Shown: positions 10,544-22,977, numbered from the stretch's first letter. The stretch: 64,000 nt of DNA from Plicaturopsis crispa FD-325 SS-3 (GCA_000827205.1 KN832557.1:842461-906460), one strand, 5' to 3'. The notes: a model not told the origin generated them from the sequence alone. Made by a program: numbers and translations.

Positions 10544-11212
10544 ATGGTCAGTCTATGCTTGCGTATGAATGGCGATTGCACGCATTGCTGTGCTGACACA
10601 CTCGTTCATAGGGCCGCGTTCGCACGAAAACCACCAAGAGGGCCTCCCGCGTTCTCATTGAGAAATAGTGCGTTGGTGTAATCGCCATTAGCGAGGACGC
10701 GAGCTGATGCACAATCTAGCTACCCCCGCCTCACCCTCGACTTCCACACCAACAAGCGTATCATCGATGAAGTCGTGCGTTGATAGCATATCATAAGGCT
10801 GCACATGCAGTTGCTGACCCAAATATATAGGCTGTTGTCCCGTCGAAGCGTCTCCGCAACAAAATCTCCGGGTTCACCACGCATTTGATGAAGCGTATTC
10901 AGCGTGGGCCCGTCCGTGGTATCTCGTTCAAGCTTCAAGAGGAGGAGCGTGAGAGGAAGGACAACTACGTCCCGGAGGTCTCCGCTCTCGACACCACTGC
11001 GAACGGACTCGAGGTCGACCCGGATACCAAGGTGCGATCCATTCTCTTCATTTGTCGCAAGTAAATGCTGACGCGAATGATCTCTGCAGGACCTCTTGCA
11101 CGCCTTGAACTTCGACTCGATCCCCGTCAACGTCGTCACCCCTGTTATCGCTGTCCCAGAGCGCGGCCCCAGGCGGGAGAGGCGGAACGTGCCTGGTGCA
11201 GGACGACCATGA
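10544..11212 (+). CDS. RPS17: 40S ribosomal protein S17 (eS17)
   Basis: Five coding exons (10544-10546, 10612-10667, 10720-10774, 10831-11031, 11090-11212) join to 145 residues. The first exon holds only the ATG codon, immediately followed by a 65-nt intron. After joining, the protein reads [20 protein letters not shown], then [12 protein letters not shown], the conserved [16 protein letters not shown] and [17 protein letters not shown]. The C-terminal tail (about 40 residues, rich in Arg and Pro) is fungal in style. It is a structural component of the 40S head. Length and all conserved blocks match the family. Divergent from RPS22. Confidence 0.97.
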
Positions 11213-12125
11213 GTGGTGTTCGGCTGGCCTTCAGTATGCGATTTTAGGTTTATGCCATGTATTTTCCTCTCCTGCATGCCAAAAAACTTACTGGGAGTTA
11301 CTCCTGCCTATACTTTGTGCACCAATCTCTACGAAGATGCATCTTCCTTCACCTCCGTGTCGTTGATGATGACTTGCTGAATGCTATTCGCGGTATTGAA
11401 GCACTCTTTAGACCATAAGATTGACCATGCAACGCCCGAACCCCCCACTTAAGGCTCTGAGTCTACGGTCCATTACACAGTGTACACTTGCCTCATTGAC
11501 GTCCTCTTCAACTCATTTTCCAAGTCTATTTCAAGGCTACGGCCGCCGAAAGAAATGTGGTACACCTCATCGTACGTTTCCCCGTGGATCCACGTCTCCT
11601 CCGACTCATTTATCCTTATCTACCTGTCCTAGATTTTCCCGCATACAGCCGCGACTGCGGCGTGCGCTGGTCCAGCTTTGCGGTATGCAGCAGCAGTACA
11701 CAGCAACAGCCACTGTCAGTTGACTGTCAGCGATAAACGCTCAAACCCCTGAAGGGACTAGACCCTACGAGACCCGACAACTGATCAGTGATACGAGCTG
11801 CTACGAGCGCTTCAACATATCGTCCACCAAATCTACTCCCGCTCCAGCTTGTGCCTCCCTATCCATTACGGTCCATTCCGCTCCGTCCCGGTCGTATCTG
11901 AAACATCTGAATGTGGCCTCGTTATCTATGCGACGGAGGGCACGTTCGGACGCATGATCACTCATCGGGGAGAAAGCGTTTCTGCACCCTACTCTGTGCA
12001 AGATCGAATGAAAAACTGGGAGTTGAACGGAACTGAGTATTCCATTTGCCGCCTACTTAGAGTCGCCGTTTCCTCGCCGGACCATAACTCTGACTTCAGC
12101 GTTCCCCACATCTCACACATTCATA
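11213..12125. other. Intergenic between RPS17 and the amine oxidase
   Basis: About 900 bases with no frame that looks coding and no recognised RNA gene. It should contain the RPS17 3' end and the amine oxidase promoter. Confidence 0.5.
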
Positions 12126-14899
12126 ATGACCGCTAGCAAGACCACTCCTGGCCACATCGTGCCTGGCACAGCGACCAGCGCACAGACCACCGTGCATGCT
12201 ACGCCGACCTCTTTCAAGCACCCCCTAGACCCGCTTACACCGGATGAGGTGTGTTTGTGCGATTCATGCTGCGCCGACCAGATTGCTAACAATTTCTCTA
12301 AGATCGTCGCGGTGTCGCTTGCAGTCCGTTCGTACATTGCGACGGAGACACCGGTCAAAGCTATCAAGTTCATCACGAACTCCCTCCTGCCGCCTCCTAA
12401 AAAGGCTGTCCTCGCGTACTTGGGCATCCCCCTTGCTCCCGGAGAAAAATCAGAGACCCCCGTCGACATCATACGCAAGGCTGAGGTCGATGTGAGTATC
12501 GAATTATCGAAATCTGACGCGGTTCATTGACGAGTCTTATAGATCATAGACGTTCTGACTGGGTATGCCTACAATAGCCCATATTTCGCTACCTGCATAC
12601 TGACTCTAGAGTCTGAAATAGAGACGCGTACAACGTGATCCTCGTCCTCAAGGATGCAAAGTGGACTGTAGAGACAATCGACAAGTTGCCCGAGGGTACG
12701 CAGCCCCAGATTACGGCTGAGGAGCTCGCTGCCTGCGAGCATATCGTCAGGGCAGACCCTCGCGTTCAAGCACTTGCGAAAGAAATTGGTACGTCTCTCT
12801 AAGTTCGCATGCACCAAGGTCTGACCGCCGTTTATTAGGCCTTACACCCGACCAGATTTCGGCAGATGGTTGGGCCTTGGGATATGACGACCGTTTCCCC
12901 AAGAGCACCCGCCTGCAGCAGTGCTTGATGTTCGCTAGGTTCTCCGAGCACGAGAACCTATACGCCCACCCCCTCGTATGTAGTCAAGTTCTCGTCTGTG
13001 CATCCGCTAATCTCAATGCGCTCTGTAGGACTTTATCCCCGTTATCGACTCAAACTTGAAAAAGGTCGTCCATATCGACTTCCCTGGTAAATACAATGCA
13101 AACGGTAATGCTGCCCCGTCCCTTTCCGCTGCAGCTACTGCGGCCCCTCCGCTCTCAGCGGATGCACATGCAGAGGCTGGACGCGAGCGAATCCCTCCGC
13201 CGCTTAAGCGTTTCGACTTCCTTCCCGATCTTCTTGCTGAGGACAAGGACCACAAGCCTCGCACCGATATCAAGCCCTTGCACATTGTGCAGCCCGAGGG
13301 CGTCAGCTTCTCGATCAATGGTAACGAGCTTGAATGGCAGAAATGGAAAATGCACATCGGTTAGTTCTATTCGTTCAAGTATCTTTGAAAGAAGTTGCTT
13401 ATGTATCCCCCGTACGCTCAGCTTTCAACCATCGCGAGGGCATAGCCATCTCGACGGTGACTTACAACGATAACGGCGAAGTGCGCCCCATTATCTACCG
13501 CCTATCCGTCGCCGAAATGGTTGTCCCCTACGGCGCACCGGAGCATCCCCACACTCGTAAATTTGCCTTCGATTCCGGCGAGTATGGTATGGGTCAGATG
13601 GCGAACGAGTTGTCTTTGGGCTGTGACTGCGTTGGCCAAATCCATTACTTGGTAAGCCTGGTCACTCTTACGATAAGAAATAGTTCTCACAAAGTGCGGA
13701 TGAACAGCCGGGTACGTACGTTGGTCTCGACGGCAGCGCCACCATCATCAAGAACGCCATCTGCATCCACGAGGAGGACTCCGGCGTCCTGTGGAAGCAC
13801 ACCGACTACCGCCCAGGTGGCCGTGGGCAGACCGTGCGTCGCCGTCGCCTTGTAGTCAGTATGGTGTGCACTTTGGCGAACTACGGTATGTCCACCCTTT
13901 ATCGTCGAAGAACGAGTTCGTGCTCATAGTCAAATCTTACCAGAGTACATCTGGAACTACATGTTCTACCAGGACGGCACCGTCGAGCTTGAGATCCGCC
14001 TGACGGGTATCTTACAGGCGTACGTCGCCGCAGACGGCGAACCCAACATCCACGGTACGACTATTGCCAAGAACGTGAACGCGCACTACCACCAGCACAT
14101 CTTCTCCATCCGTGTCGACCCCATGATCGACGGCCTGCACAACACTGTCGTCGAGACGGACGTGCACCCCGTCGAAGCGAAGACAGGCTCCGCCGCGAAC
14201 TTTGCAGGCAACGGCTTCATCACGCGCAAGAAGGTGCTCAAGGCGCAGAGCGAGGGCGCGCGTGACTATGACTTCGAAGCGGACCGGCGCTGGACGATCA
14301 CCAACCCTGCGCGCAAGCACTACAGCACGGGCAGCGACGTCGGCTTCGCCATCGGCATGAAGGGGGGTGCGACACGCCTCCTCGCCCAGCCGGATAGTTG
14401 GGTCGCGACGCGCGCGCCTTTCGCGACCAAGTCTCTGTGGGTCGTGAAGGACGTCGAGGACGCGAAGGGCAGCAGGGTATGGCCTGCAGGGAAGTATGTC
14501 CCACAGACCAGGGAGACGCCGGAAGATTCGATCGGAAAGTGGGCAGAGGGTGAGGGTTCGATTGAGAAGGAAGACCTTTTGTTGTATCTCACCGTCGGTA
14601 AGCATCTTGTGCGTCATTGCGCTTCTCGCCGTTGCTCACTTCCGCTTGTACAGGTCTCACGCACATCCCCCGTCCGGAAGACTGGCCTGTGTAAGCACTT
14701 CACATGCTGTTCGTCAAACTACGTTTTTCTGACAAGACCTTTTTATAGGATGCCTGTCGAGCATTTGAACGTTACGTTCAAGCCCAACAACTTCTTCACG
14801 GCGAACCCCAGTATGGATGTTCCTGGAACGAGGGATAGCCATAGTGTTGCGGCCTTCCCGAATGGGACGACTGATGGGGAGGCGTGCTCCTGCCACTGA
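12126..14899 (+). CDS. Copper-containing primary-amine oxidase
   Basis: Eleven exons join in frame to 738 residues. ATG 12126 opens MTASKTTPGHIVPG. Small N-terminal domains carry VKAIKFITNSLLPP. The large catalytic beta-domain holds every hallmark: HREGIAISTVTYN, the catalytic base Asp about 373 in FDSGEYGMG, the topaquinone precursor Tyr about 458 in LANYEY (the NYEY site spans an exon junction), copper ligands in HYHQH near 506-510, and the third copper-ligand His in GLTHIPRPEDWPVMP. The spacing of Asp to Tyr (85) fits the family. The enzyme oxidises primary amines to aldehydes with release of ammonia and hydrogen peroxide. No SKL-type peroxisomal signal is at the C-terminus (it ends CSCH). 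A deacetylase of the APAH type and a DUR3 permease follow within 10 kb. Confidence 0.95.
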
Positions 14900-15256
14900 A
14901 TGCACCGTGACATATTGTTGTAGTCGTACTTGAACTTTGCTCGAACTTTGTAGAGATTTGTAGGAGGTGGCGGCTACGTTTTCGCAACCCATATGTAGAG
15001 ACAGAACTGGTCAAAATGAACAATTTGTTGTCATTTTTCAGACCGCGTTACTATGTACTTACTACGCTTCGTTGAACGTCGCCAAAACGATTTTCTGCTC
15101 ACGGTGGACTTAGAATATTCGACGCCTCCCTGTACCTCCACGGAGTACGCTCCCGGTATGCACGCACTGCGCAGAGTCCTGAGCTGATAGTAAATTCATC
15201 GCGGCATTGAAGCCATCGCCCACTGCGTGTAGAGTCTTGACGTGCACCCTGTCATA
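14900..15256. other. Intergenic, downstream of the amine oxidase
   Basis: Contains the likely 3' untranslated end of the amine oxidase and ends at the repeat tail of a LINE remnant. Nothing else recognised. Confidence 0.45.
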
Positions 15257-16015
15257 CATGTTATGTTATGTTATGTTAATTACTCGGCATTGTCCTCATA
15301 TAGAACGCCGGACCAGGGCATTATCCCGATGTAGCAAGTATATACATCATCGTACCCCGACTCGTATGCTAATGGAGAGGTAGTACACACAGGCCGGTGC
15401 TCCTGTAGTAGCCCCCATACATCAGCATCAAGTGAAAACCCAAGAACGGCCAATGCCGTTCCTCCATAGTTATGCCTGTGCGGCGTCGAATATCGGCGCA
15501 CTGTTGTAGATCTGAAGCACACCGTGTGCAAACCATGCGACCAAGTTGATCGTCGGTTTTTCCCTTATCGCTACTTTTAGAAACTCCACTGCGCTTTCTG
15601 ACCTTTCGGCCGCACGCAGTGCCGGCGCGTTCTTTTCGAGTTGCGCCAGGAAATTGTGGCGTAACTCGACGAGCGCGTTAGACTCCGTGCATTGCAGCAA
15701 TGCGTGTTCGGGCGTCTCCACTGCTGCGGTGCAGAATCGGCACAGTCTCTTTTCTCTTGGTATCGGTAGGTTGTGCTTGTCCCGGACCCATCTTAGCCTT
15801 GCCACTGCGAGTGAGTGGTGCGACAGTATTATTGATGTCAGTGATGCACGATGTGCTGGAATTTTGACCTCTAAGTACTGTCGGAATGTGCTTGTGATGT
15901 GTGCCAGGGATCCATCTTTGGTCCGTTCTTTTCGGCCGTGTATCAGGTAAAACTTGTCCGACTCATTGATCTGGCTTTGGAGTGACTGCTCATGTAATAG
16001 TAAGTCTCCGCAGTA
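15257..16015 (-). mobile_element. 5'-truncated LINE (non-LTR retrotransposon) 3' end
   Basis: On the minus strand a continuous frame from about 16015 to 15473 encodes the C-terminal part of a LINE polyprotein. After a conserved lead-in (FYLIHGRKER and LRWVRDKHNLPIPREKRLC) comes the reverse-transcriptase-associated zinc-knuckle pattern CRFCTAAVETPEHALLQC (C-x2-C, then H and C). About 200 bases of 3' untranslated DNA follow and then four copies of a TAACA repeat (plus strand about 15259-15281), a known type of LINE 3' tail. The reverse transcriptase and endonuclease parts are missing, as expected from 5' truncation during insertion. No target-site duplication was found by eye. It is not expected to be active. 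Confidence 0.75.
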
Positions 16016-16155
16016 GTATCACACAATGTACTCTCAAATCCCTGTCGCATCAATAGCCTCGACGAACTGTTATAAAGATAATACATTGAAAGCTCAGGCG
16101 GTAATAGACGAAGTCCGATACACGACGGAAAGTGGCCGTGGACTAACGCAAGCAA

Positions 16156-18113
16156 CTACTGAATGTCCTTGATGAAGGGAACGACCTCGTCGATAGCCGC
16201 CTTTTGGTGCGGCTCCATGTTCTGCAATCGAAACGTCAGGAAGTTGAATATGATTAGAAGAGGACGACGACGTACGTGGCCGTGCATGGTGTAGATTCCC
16301 TTCAAGTACGGGTCCTCAGCGAGCGTCTGGACACCGGAAAGCTGCTGGATCATGGCGTGGATGCAGCTATTGTCGGCCAGATGTTAGCGAGCGCAGAGAA
16401 TGTGCCGGCCAGGTAAGACTCACATCGGGACGTAGAATGGCGAGTAGCCACCCTCCTGGATGAGGGCCAGTTTGCCGCCGCAAACCTTGTCCGCGACCTT
16501 CATGAGTTTCTCGGTCATCGAGGCGAACCCGGCCGCAGTGACCATGTTGCGGGCGAAGGGGTCGTGCACGTTGGGGTCGGCACCTATTGCATAGCGATAC
16601 ATCAGCTCAGTGGATATATGCCATATAGACTTGTACTTACCCGATGCAACGACGATGAGCTCCGGCTGGAACTTCTCGAGGGCAGGAACGACGACGCTGT
16701 CAATGGCGTAACCGTAAGCACCATCTCCAGAACCAGGAGGTACCGGGATGTTGAGCCTGTATCGAAGAAAGATGAGTGGGGTCATTCCAGTACGATACGC
16801 CATGGACGTACGAGTAGCCCTCAGCACCCTTTCCGCCCCGCTCAGTAATATAACCGCTGTTCGCAGGGAAGCAGAGATGTTGGTGGATGGAGATGGTCAG
16901 AACGTCTGCATTATGAAAATGTCAGCGTGGATATTCGAATTTGTGGCTGAGGTGAAGCGCACCCTTGCTATCCCAGTACATGCTCTGAGTTCCGTTTCCG
17001 TGGTGGACCTGGGAACGATTCATGCTTAGGTAGTGTAAGATAGCACGATAGGAAAATAGCGTACATCCCAGTCAAGAACCGCGACCTTCTTTACTCCAAG
17101 TTTCTCCATGGCGTACTTCACGGCCATGGCGCTGAAAGCGACCGTTCAGATTAGGCGACCATAATTCGGGTGAATGTTGACTTACGTGTTGTTGAAGATA
17201 CAGAAGCCAATACCGATGTCTGCGGTGGCATGATGACCGCAGGGATGAACCTACGAAAACGGGGGTATGAGAGTACGTTCATATTGAAGCCCCACATAAG
17301 AACTTACGAGGGCGTATCCGTTCTTGACTTGGCCTTCGACGACAGCCTTGACCAGCTCGATAGCACCTCCAGCGGCAAGGGTGCCGATTTCGTAGCCGCC
17401 TTTTCCAAACTAGGAAGGACACCGAATAAGTATCTTGTTCGCTGTGTAGAGTAAGATCGATACGTACGGGAGACATTCCATCACCGCAGTCGCCACCTTT
17501 GTCGGCGCTCTCCCGCTTAATCCTGTCGTGGTATTCCTTGTCGTGGATGGAGAGGATTTCCTCCTCGGTAGCGTGGCGAGGCTCGACTTGCTGCAGATGC
17601 TTGATCAGGCCAGAGACAACCACAAGCTCGTGGGCCCGGCGTTTGGTGTCCTGAATAAGAAGTGTGTCCGTGAGACGAGGATGCTTAAAAGGGCAAGAAG
17701 AGCTAACGTACCGGGTGAGCGACGTGGTGCGAAATGGGTTGCATGCCCGCCTAAAGAGGAAAATGTTTATGAGGATATGTCTTAGAGGGCAACGCGCACA
17801 CATACCCCTGGGTCTGCAGGGTACAGAGGGCCTAGACGCAAACCAAGATAAGCACTCAAATCGACGCGTCACTACAAACAGCATGAGACGTACCGCTTCC
17901 ACGGTCATCCCAACCGTACAGCGAATTCCATACATACCCAGTCTTTAAAGGACCTAAAGGACAAGTTCGACGATCAGAGAGACTGCGTCGTATACAGCCA
18001 GAAAGGTACGCACTTGAAAGCCTCGAGGCAGAAGCAAACCCTCTGGCGCCGCGAGCAGGGCGGGCGAGCTTAGAGGCGGAGAGAGACCTGGTGAATATCG
18101 CTGTGGCGGCCAT
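16156..18113 (-). CDS. APAH/class II HDAC-like deacetylase with an organelle-type leader
   Basis: Fourteen short exons join in frame to 404 residues. The N-terminus MAATAIFTRSLSASKLARPA is rich in Arg, Ser and Ala and lacks acidic residues, as in mitochondrial presequences. The deacetylase domain follows: YVWNSLYGWDD, HPDTKRRAHELVVVSGLI, zinc-site and catalytic motifs PCGHHATAD and DWDVHHGNGTQ, the metal-ligand region ADPNVHDPFAR, and the catalytic-Tyr motif QEGGYSPFYVP. This arrangement is closest to bacterial-type acetylpolyamine amidohydrolases and class II HDAC-like proteins rather than Rpd3 or Hda1. Members deacetylate acetyl-lysine or acetylated polyamines. The HDAC10-style gatekeeper Glu is absent (Phe in HDPFAR), so polyamine specificity is not proven. 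The 57-nt intron 16584-16640 keeps the frame open. Confidence 0.88.
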
Positions 18114-19566
18114 GTTGCGTCGAGGAGTCAATAAGACGGGAGGTTAAGGAAGAGACGGTAGCAGGAAGTGCCCCGGTCGTGTATTTGAGCATTTCGGTGC
18201 GGATAATTCGTTACGCCGGCTGATAGGTATTACGGACCTGGCTCAGCGATTATGCTATCAGTACGCGGGGAATAGACTGCGTGCGGGGTAATCACGAGTA
18301 CTGTTATCTCGGACACAAGTCTCTCACTCGGTGAAATGCTTTCCGATACTTCCCGCTTTTCTGAAATCAAGGGATTTTCTCAGTACCATTCGGAGAGAGC
18401 AGGCGACAGGAATTGGTACGAACCATGCATGATAGGGAGAACTAGGATATTTCTGGCTGTGCGATATGACGAGTCGTAGCAAAACTGAGTACTGAGTCTC
18501 GGTAGCGATACTCCCGGGTACATGCATCGATTTATGAGTGAGGCTTTGTGGAAAACGGAAGAGGTGACCAAAAATCCTGCAGATTCGACAGCAGAGCAGT
18601 CTCCTGAGATGAGACACTTTCCGTGCGCGAGAGGCCATGCTCGCCATGACCCCGGAGTGAGTAGATTCAACATCAAGTGAGATTTGGTGAACGCATTCCA
18701 GGTGCGAGGAAGGTTGCTGCCGGGGGTACACGGAAAGACCAATGCGGTAGACAAGGAAATTGATATTCGTTCGGGAATTTAGGAGGGCTTCCTCGTACTC
18801 CACGCACGGGGAGAACAGGGTGAGAGGCGCCCGACTAGCGGTGCAAGGCAAGTTGAAATCGCAGATTCTCTTATCAACGAAATGGGGCCTGTTTGGGATT
18901 GATCGATGAGTCAAATTTTACAACCAGAGGACTGCATTGAACGGAACCTGTTACTTCGGCCTATTATTTAGGCCTATGTCCAGGGCTTATCAGTGGCCCT
19001 TTGCAGTGTTGGCGCTGTCGCACAAACTGCCAGAGCTTGTGCAAGGCGTTGTGAGGATGTATAGCGCTATGAAAGAGCAAGAATTTGGTCATTGCAACTT
19101 GCGAACTTCGAAGCCCCTGAAGTCCCCAATAAAGGCAGGTGCTGTATTCAAACGTACTAAGTATCTTCAACCTGTCAACGACAGCCGCCGGAACGGTCTT
19201 TGGCCGTTCGCTCGTTCTCAATTGGTCTATTCCTACTTACTGGCCGTCCATCGCACGTTGTGGGATTCCTCCGCTGCTTCCCTATCTGCGTTAACACTCG
19301 GGATGAAATTGAAACATTTCATCAAGTGCGCGGATCGAGGGGTTGGCGTCGTTCACATCCGGCCCCGTAGGTACCCTCTTCTGTTATCGCCCTGAACGGG
19401 AAAGTACGATCGGCTGTTATCTCGAAGAGACACTAGCCCCTGCTTATTTTGAACACTGGCATGCATCGAAGCTGAAAGATAAGCACTTTGCCATACTTCT
19501 TAATGCTCAAATGCACAGAGTTTTATCCGCCGACGTTCACTGAGTCCTCCCCAATCCTCCGCAATC
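18114..19566. other. Intergenic between divergent deacetylase and DUR3 genes
   Basis: About 1.45 kb with several medium frames on both strands (longest 196 codons on the minus strand, 18324-18914). None resembles a known protein, has a convincing composition, or continues through plausible introns. It most likely carries both promoters. Confidence 0.45.
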
Positions 19567-22533
19567 ATGTCCGACTCTCGAGCTGTTCTTCCTCAAGGCG
19601 CTGGATATGGAATTGTCGTCGGTGAGTCGTTTTTTGCTTCTGGGCTGCACAAGTGATCCTTCTGACGCGATGTCTTTACAGGAATCGGTCTATTCTTCAC
19701 CTTCTTCATGATCCTCCTCACCTTCCTACAAACGAGATACACCGCCTATACTCCTGGTAAATCCGACGAGTTCAACAGTGCCTCTAGAAGCGTCAAGCCG
19801 GGTCTCATCGCTAGCGGTATCGTCTCCGCATGGACTTGGGCGGCCACTCTACTTCAAAGCTCGACGATCGCTTTCGACTATGGAATCAGTGGGCCGTACT
19901 GGTATGGTGAGTCAAGATTTTCTCATACTTTCGCAAGGTTTTTTGCTGAGACATCTATTCAGCCGCTGGTGCGACCGTACAGATTCTACTCATGGCTCAA
20001 AATGCTGCTAAGCTCAAGATGAATGCCCCGAATGCACACACGTATGTGACTTTCCCTTGGTCATAGTTCTCTGCTAATGAACATCACACAGGTTCCTCGA
20101 GGTCATCTATGTCCGCTGGGGAGTGGCCATGCATCTGACTGGCATGTTCTTCGGGCTGGCCACCAATCTCCTGGTGTCCTCTATGCTCATCGTCGGCTCG
20201 AGTGCCACGGTTACCGACTTGACAGGGATGCCTACGCTCGCCGCATGTTTCCTCATCCCGGTCACCGTCGTAGGATGTGCGTTTCTACACCCCGGATATA
20301 GTAAGATCATCACTGACATTCTTTACTATGTAGACGTCGTGGTCGGAGGCATGCGTGCTACTCTCCTGTGTGGTAAGTAGATCAGCCAAATCTTTCGAGT
20401 CGTGTACTCAAACAGTTCACCGAACGCAGATTACTCGCACACGGCCGTGCTTTACTGCATTATCTTGTTCTTCATGTTCCAGGTGTACGCCGTCAACAAC
20501 AAGATTGGCTCCCCGACGGCTATGTGGGAGCTTTTACAAGAGGCTGCTATCAAGAACCCTGTCGTAGACAACGCTGGCGGACAGTACATCACCATGCGTA
20601 GCAAGGGTGGTCTCATCTTCGGTGTCATCAAGTGCGTATCATCTATAGTCGTTGCATGTGTCCCATGTCGCTGACTCGAAGAGTTTAGCATCACAGGAAA
20701 CTTCGCCACAGTGTTTTTGGATCAGGCATACTGGCAGAGTGCGATCTCCTGCTCTATCGTTGTTGCAGTCGCTGACAGTACTTTTACTTTTCAGGAGCCA
20801 TTGCATCCCAGCCTGTATCTGCAGTGAAGGCGTTCATGCTTGGCGGACTCATGTGGTTCCCCATTCCCATGGGCTTCGCGAGCGCGATGGGTCTCACCGC
20901 GGTCGCCCTTCAGAACAACCCATCCTTCCCCGGATACCCAATACCGCTCACAGCAAGCCAGGTCAGCGCAGGTCTTGCTGCACCGTCTGGTGTCAGTGCC
21001 CTACTGGGATCCTCCGGTGATTATTCGTGCTCCTCGTGCTCCGCAAATGGACCATGCTAAGCACTTTCTCGATTCATAGGTGCCGCTGTCCTTCTTGTCC
21101 TTCTCTTCCTCGCCGTGACCTCTGCGTCTTCCGCTGAGGTTTGTCTCCGGCGCATGTACCCCGTCGTGTCTCTTCTAACGTGGTTTCGATTAGCTCATTG
21201 CCACGTCCTCAATCTTCACCTACGACGTGTACCACACCTACATCAACCCCAACGCTACAGAGAAGCAAATCCTGTTTGTCTCGCATCTCGGCGTATGCAT
21301 TTGGGGTGTCTGCATGGCTGTCTTCGGTGTCATCTTCTTCGAGATTGGCATCGGAATGGGTTGGCTCTTCGTGCGTGATGATTTCAGTGATCGTCGTCGT
21401 TGACTGACGCTTCTCTAACATTAGGAATTCATGGGATGCGTGCTTGCCGCTGGAGTCATCCCCATCGCTCTTGGTATCCGCACCAGCAGTAAGCATTTGT
21501 CACCCCTCGACACGAGAACTTGGAACGCTGACTAGATCTCTCCCAGTGGCCAACAAATGGTGGTGCTTCGCGGGTGCTTGGATTGGCCTTGCGTACGTCC
21601 GCTAAAATAATTCTGCTTCTAGGATGAGTATCTGACATTCGCACACAGGTGCTCTTTGATGTCGTGGCTAGTTGTGGCTGGCACCCTGAACAACGGTGAA
21701 GTCTCGATCACGACAACCGGCCAAGACTATCCTATGTATGCATCGTTTTAATTCGTCGTCGTGCATGCCATTTTCTGACATCGTTCGTGGCATGCTCAGG
21801 TTGACTGGAAACGTCGTCGGCTTGTTTGTCAGCGGCGCCATTGCTGCTGGCGGTTCGTGGTTCTTCCCTGAAAACTATGACTTCGTTGCCAGTACGTCCT
21901 TTCATCCCTCCAGCTTCATCCATTTGCTCAAGGTATCGTCACAGCCCGCGCGATCCACGCTACTATCGAGGAGCTCCCCCCTGCCCCCAGCTCTGTGGCT
22001 GAGAAGGAGGAAGCCAGTGAGAAGAACAACAGCAGCATCGGCGAGGAGAAGAAACACCACCTTGGCACGGTCCACGTCGCCACCGCCGACCCCATCCACG
22101 GAGAGTTTGACGAGAACATGGACCTGGACAAACTGCAAAAGGCCTTCATCGTGTCTGTCTGGGGATCGGTTATACTGTGTCTCGTCCTTGTCATCATCGT
22201 CCCGCTGCCTCTCTTCTTCACGTCGTACGTCGGTTTCGTTCCATGTCTTCCCTGGTCATGTGCTAAGACCTATCATTCTTAGGTACATCTACACCAAGAA
22301 GGGTTTCACAGCATGGATAGCGATATTCATTGCGTGGCTCATCGCTGCTGCATGCGGTGGTATACTCTACCCTATCGTAAGTTCGTCACTTCTCACGTTT
22401 TTCTTGCGCTAACGAGCGTGCTCGGATATTTCAGTACGAGTCTCGCGTTGCTTTGGCTCAAATCTTCAAGGGCGTTGTCGGTGACATTTTCGGGCACCGT
22501 CGGGGGCAAAATCGTAGTACTGTTCAAGCCTGA
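19567..22533 (+). CDS. DUR3: DUR3-type urea (and polyamine) active transporter
   Basis: A multi-exon gene from ATG 19567 (MSDSRAVLPQGAGYGIVV) to TGA 22533, roughly 700 residues after removing about a dozen 50-60 nt introns. It is a sodium:solute symporter-fold protein with some 15 hydrophobic segments. Family-specific stretches include FNSASRSVKPGLIASGIVSA, WTWAATLLQSSTIAFDYGIS, ATVTDLTGMPTLAACFLIP, and the periphery NKWWCFAGAWIGL. The hydrophilic loop rich in Glu and Lys near the C-terminal third also occurs in fungal Dur3. Yeast Dur3 imports urea with protons, and also putrescine and spermidine, at the plasma membrane, and is under nitrogen control. No GATA-box search was done. The neighbouring amine oxidase and APAH-like gene make the polyamine role worth noting. 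Confidence 0.92.
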
Positions 22534-22977
22534 TGCTCGTCTCTACTAGTACTTCTATCACTTATATTTTCTACGATCTTTGAATGCAATATTAGCAAGG
22601 CAATAGATAGATATTCCACTACTTTTCGATTGCTGTTTGAGCTCGACAATGTTGGACGTGCACTGCCTGTGCGTTGCGATGGCCACGGGAGGCATCTCAG
22701 TAACAATGTCCGGTGTACTAGTCAGAGTCGGCAGCAACGACGCCATCCTGAGCGGTAAGCCGAAAAGCAAACTCCTCGCGCTCGGTGGACATAACTGTGA
22801 TCGCAAGGGCATTGAGTGTTAGTTAGACATAAAGTATGATGAGCGCGAAACCCGCGGAAGGAAGTACCAAATCATTCTTGCGTCGTGACATCTGTGGTGG
22901 CCACAAACTTCCATCCAATGCACATGTCATTACAAGTTGATCTAAACACTGCCGAATCGTACCAATTCCCCCGTGCA
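22534..22977. other. Convergent 3' intergenic region
   Basis: Between the 3' ends of DUR3 (plus) and CSE1 (minus). No additional gene recognised. Confidence 0.5.

Noticed and set aside
16156-18113. HDAC10-like polyamine specificity from sequence alone
   Set aside because: The gatekeeper Glu expected in the DPEG position is replaced (DPFA), so specificity cannot be claimed.
18324-18914. 196-codon minus-strand frame between deacetylase and DUR3
   Set aside because: Unfamiliar composition, no domains, no plausible splice extension, and an overlapping frame of similar quality; treated as chance.
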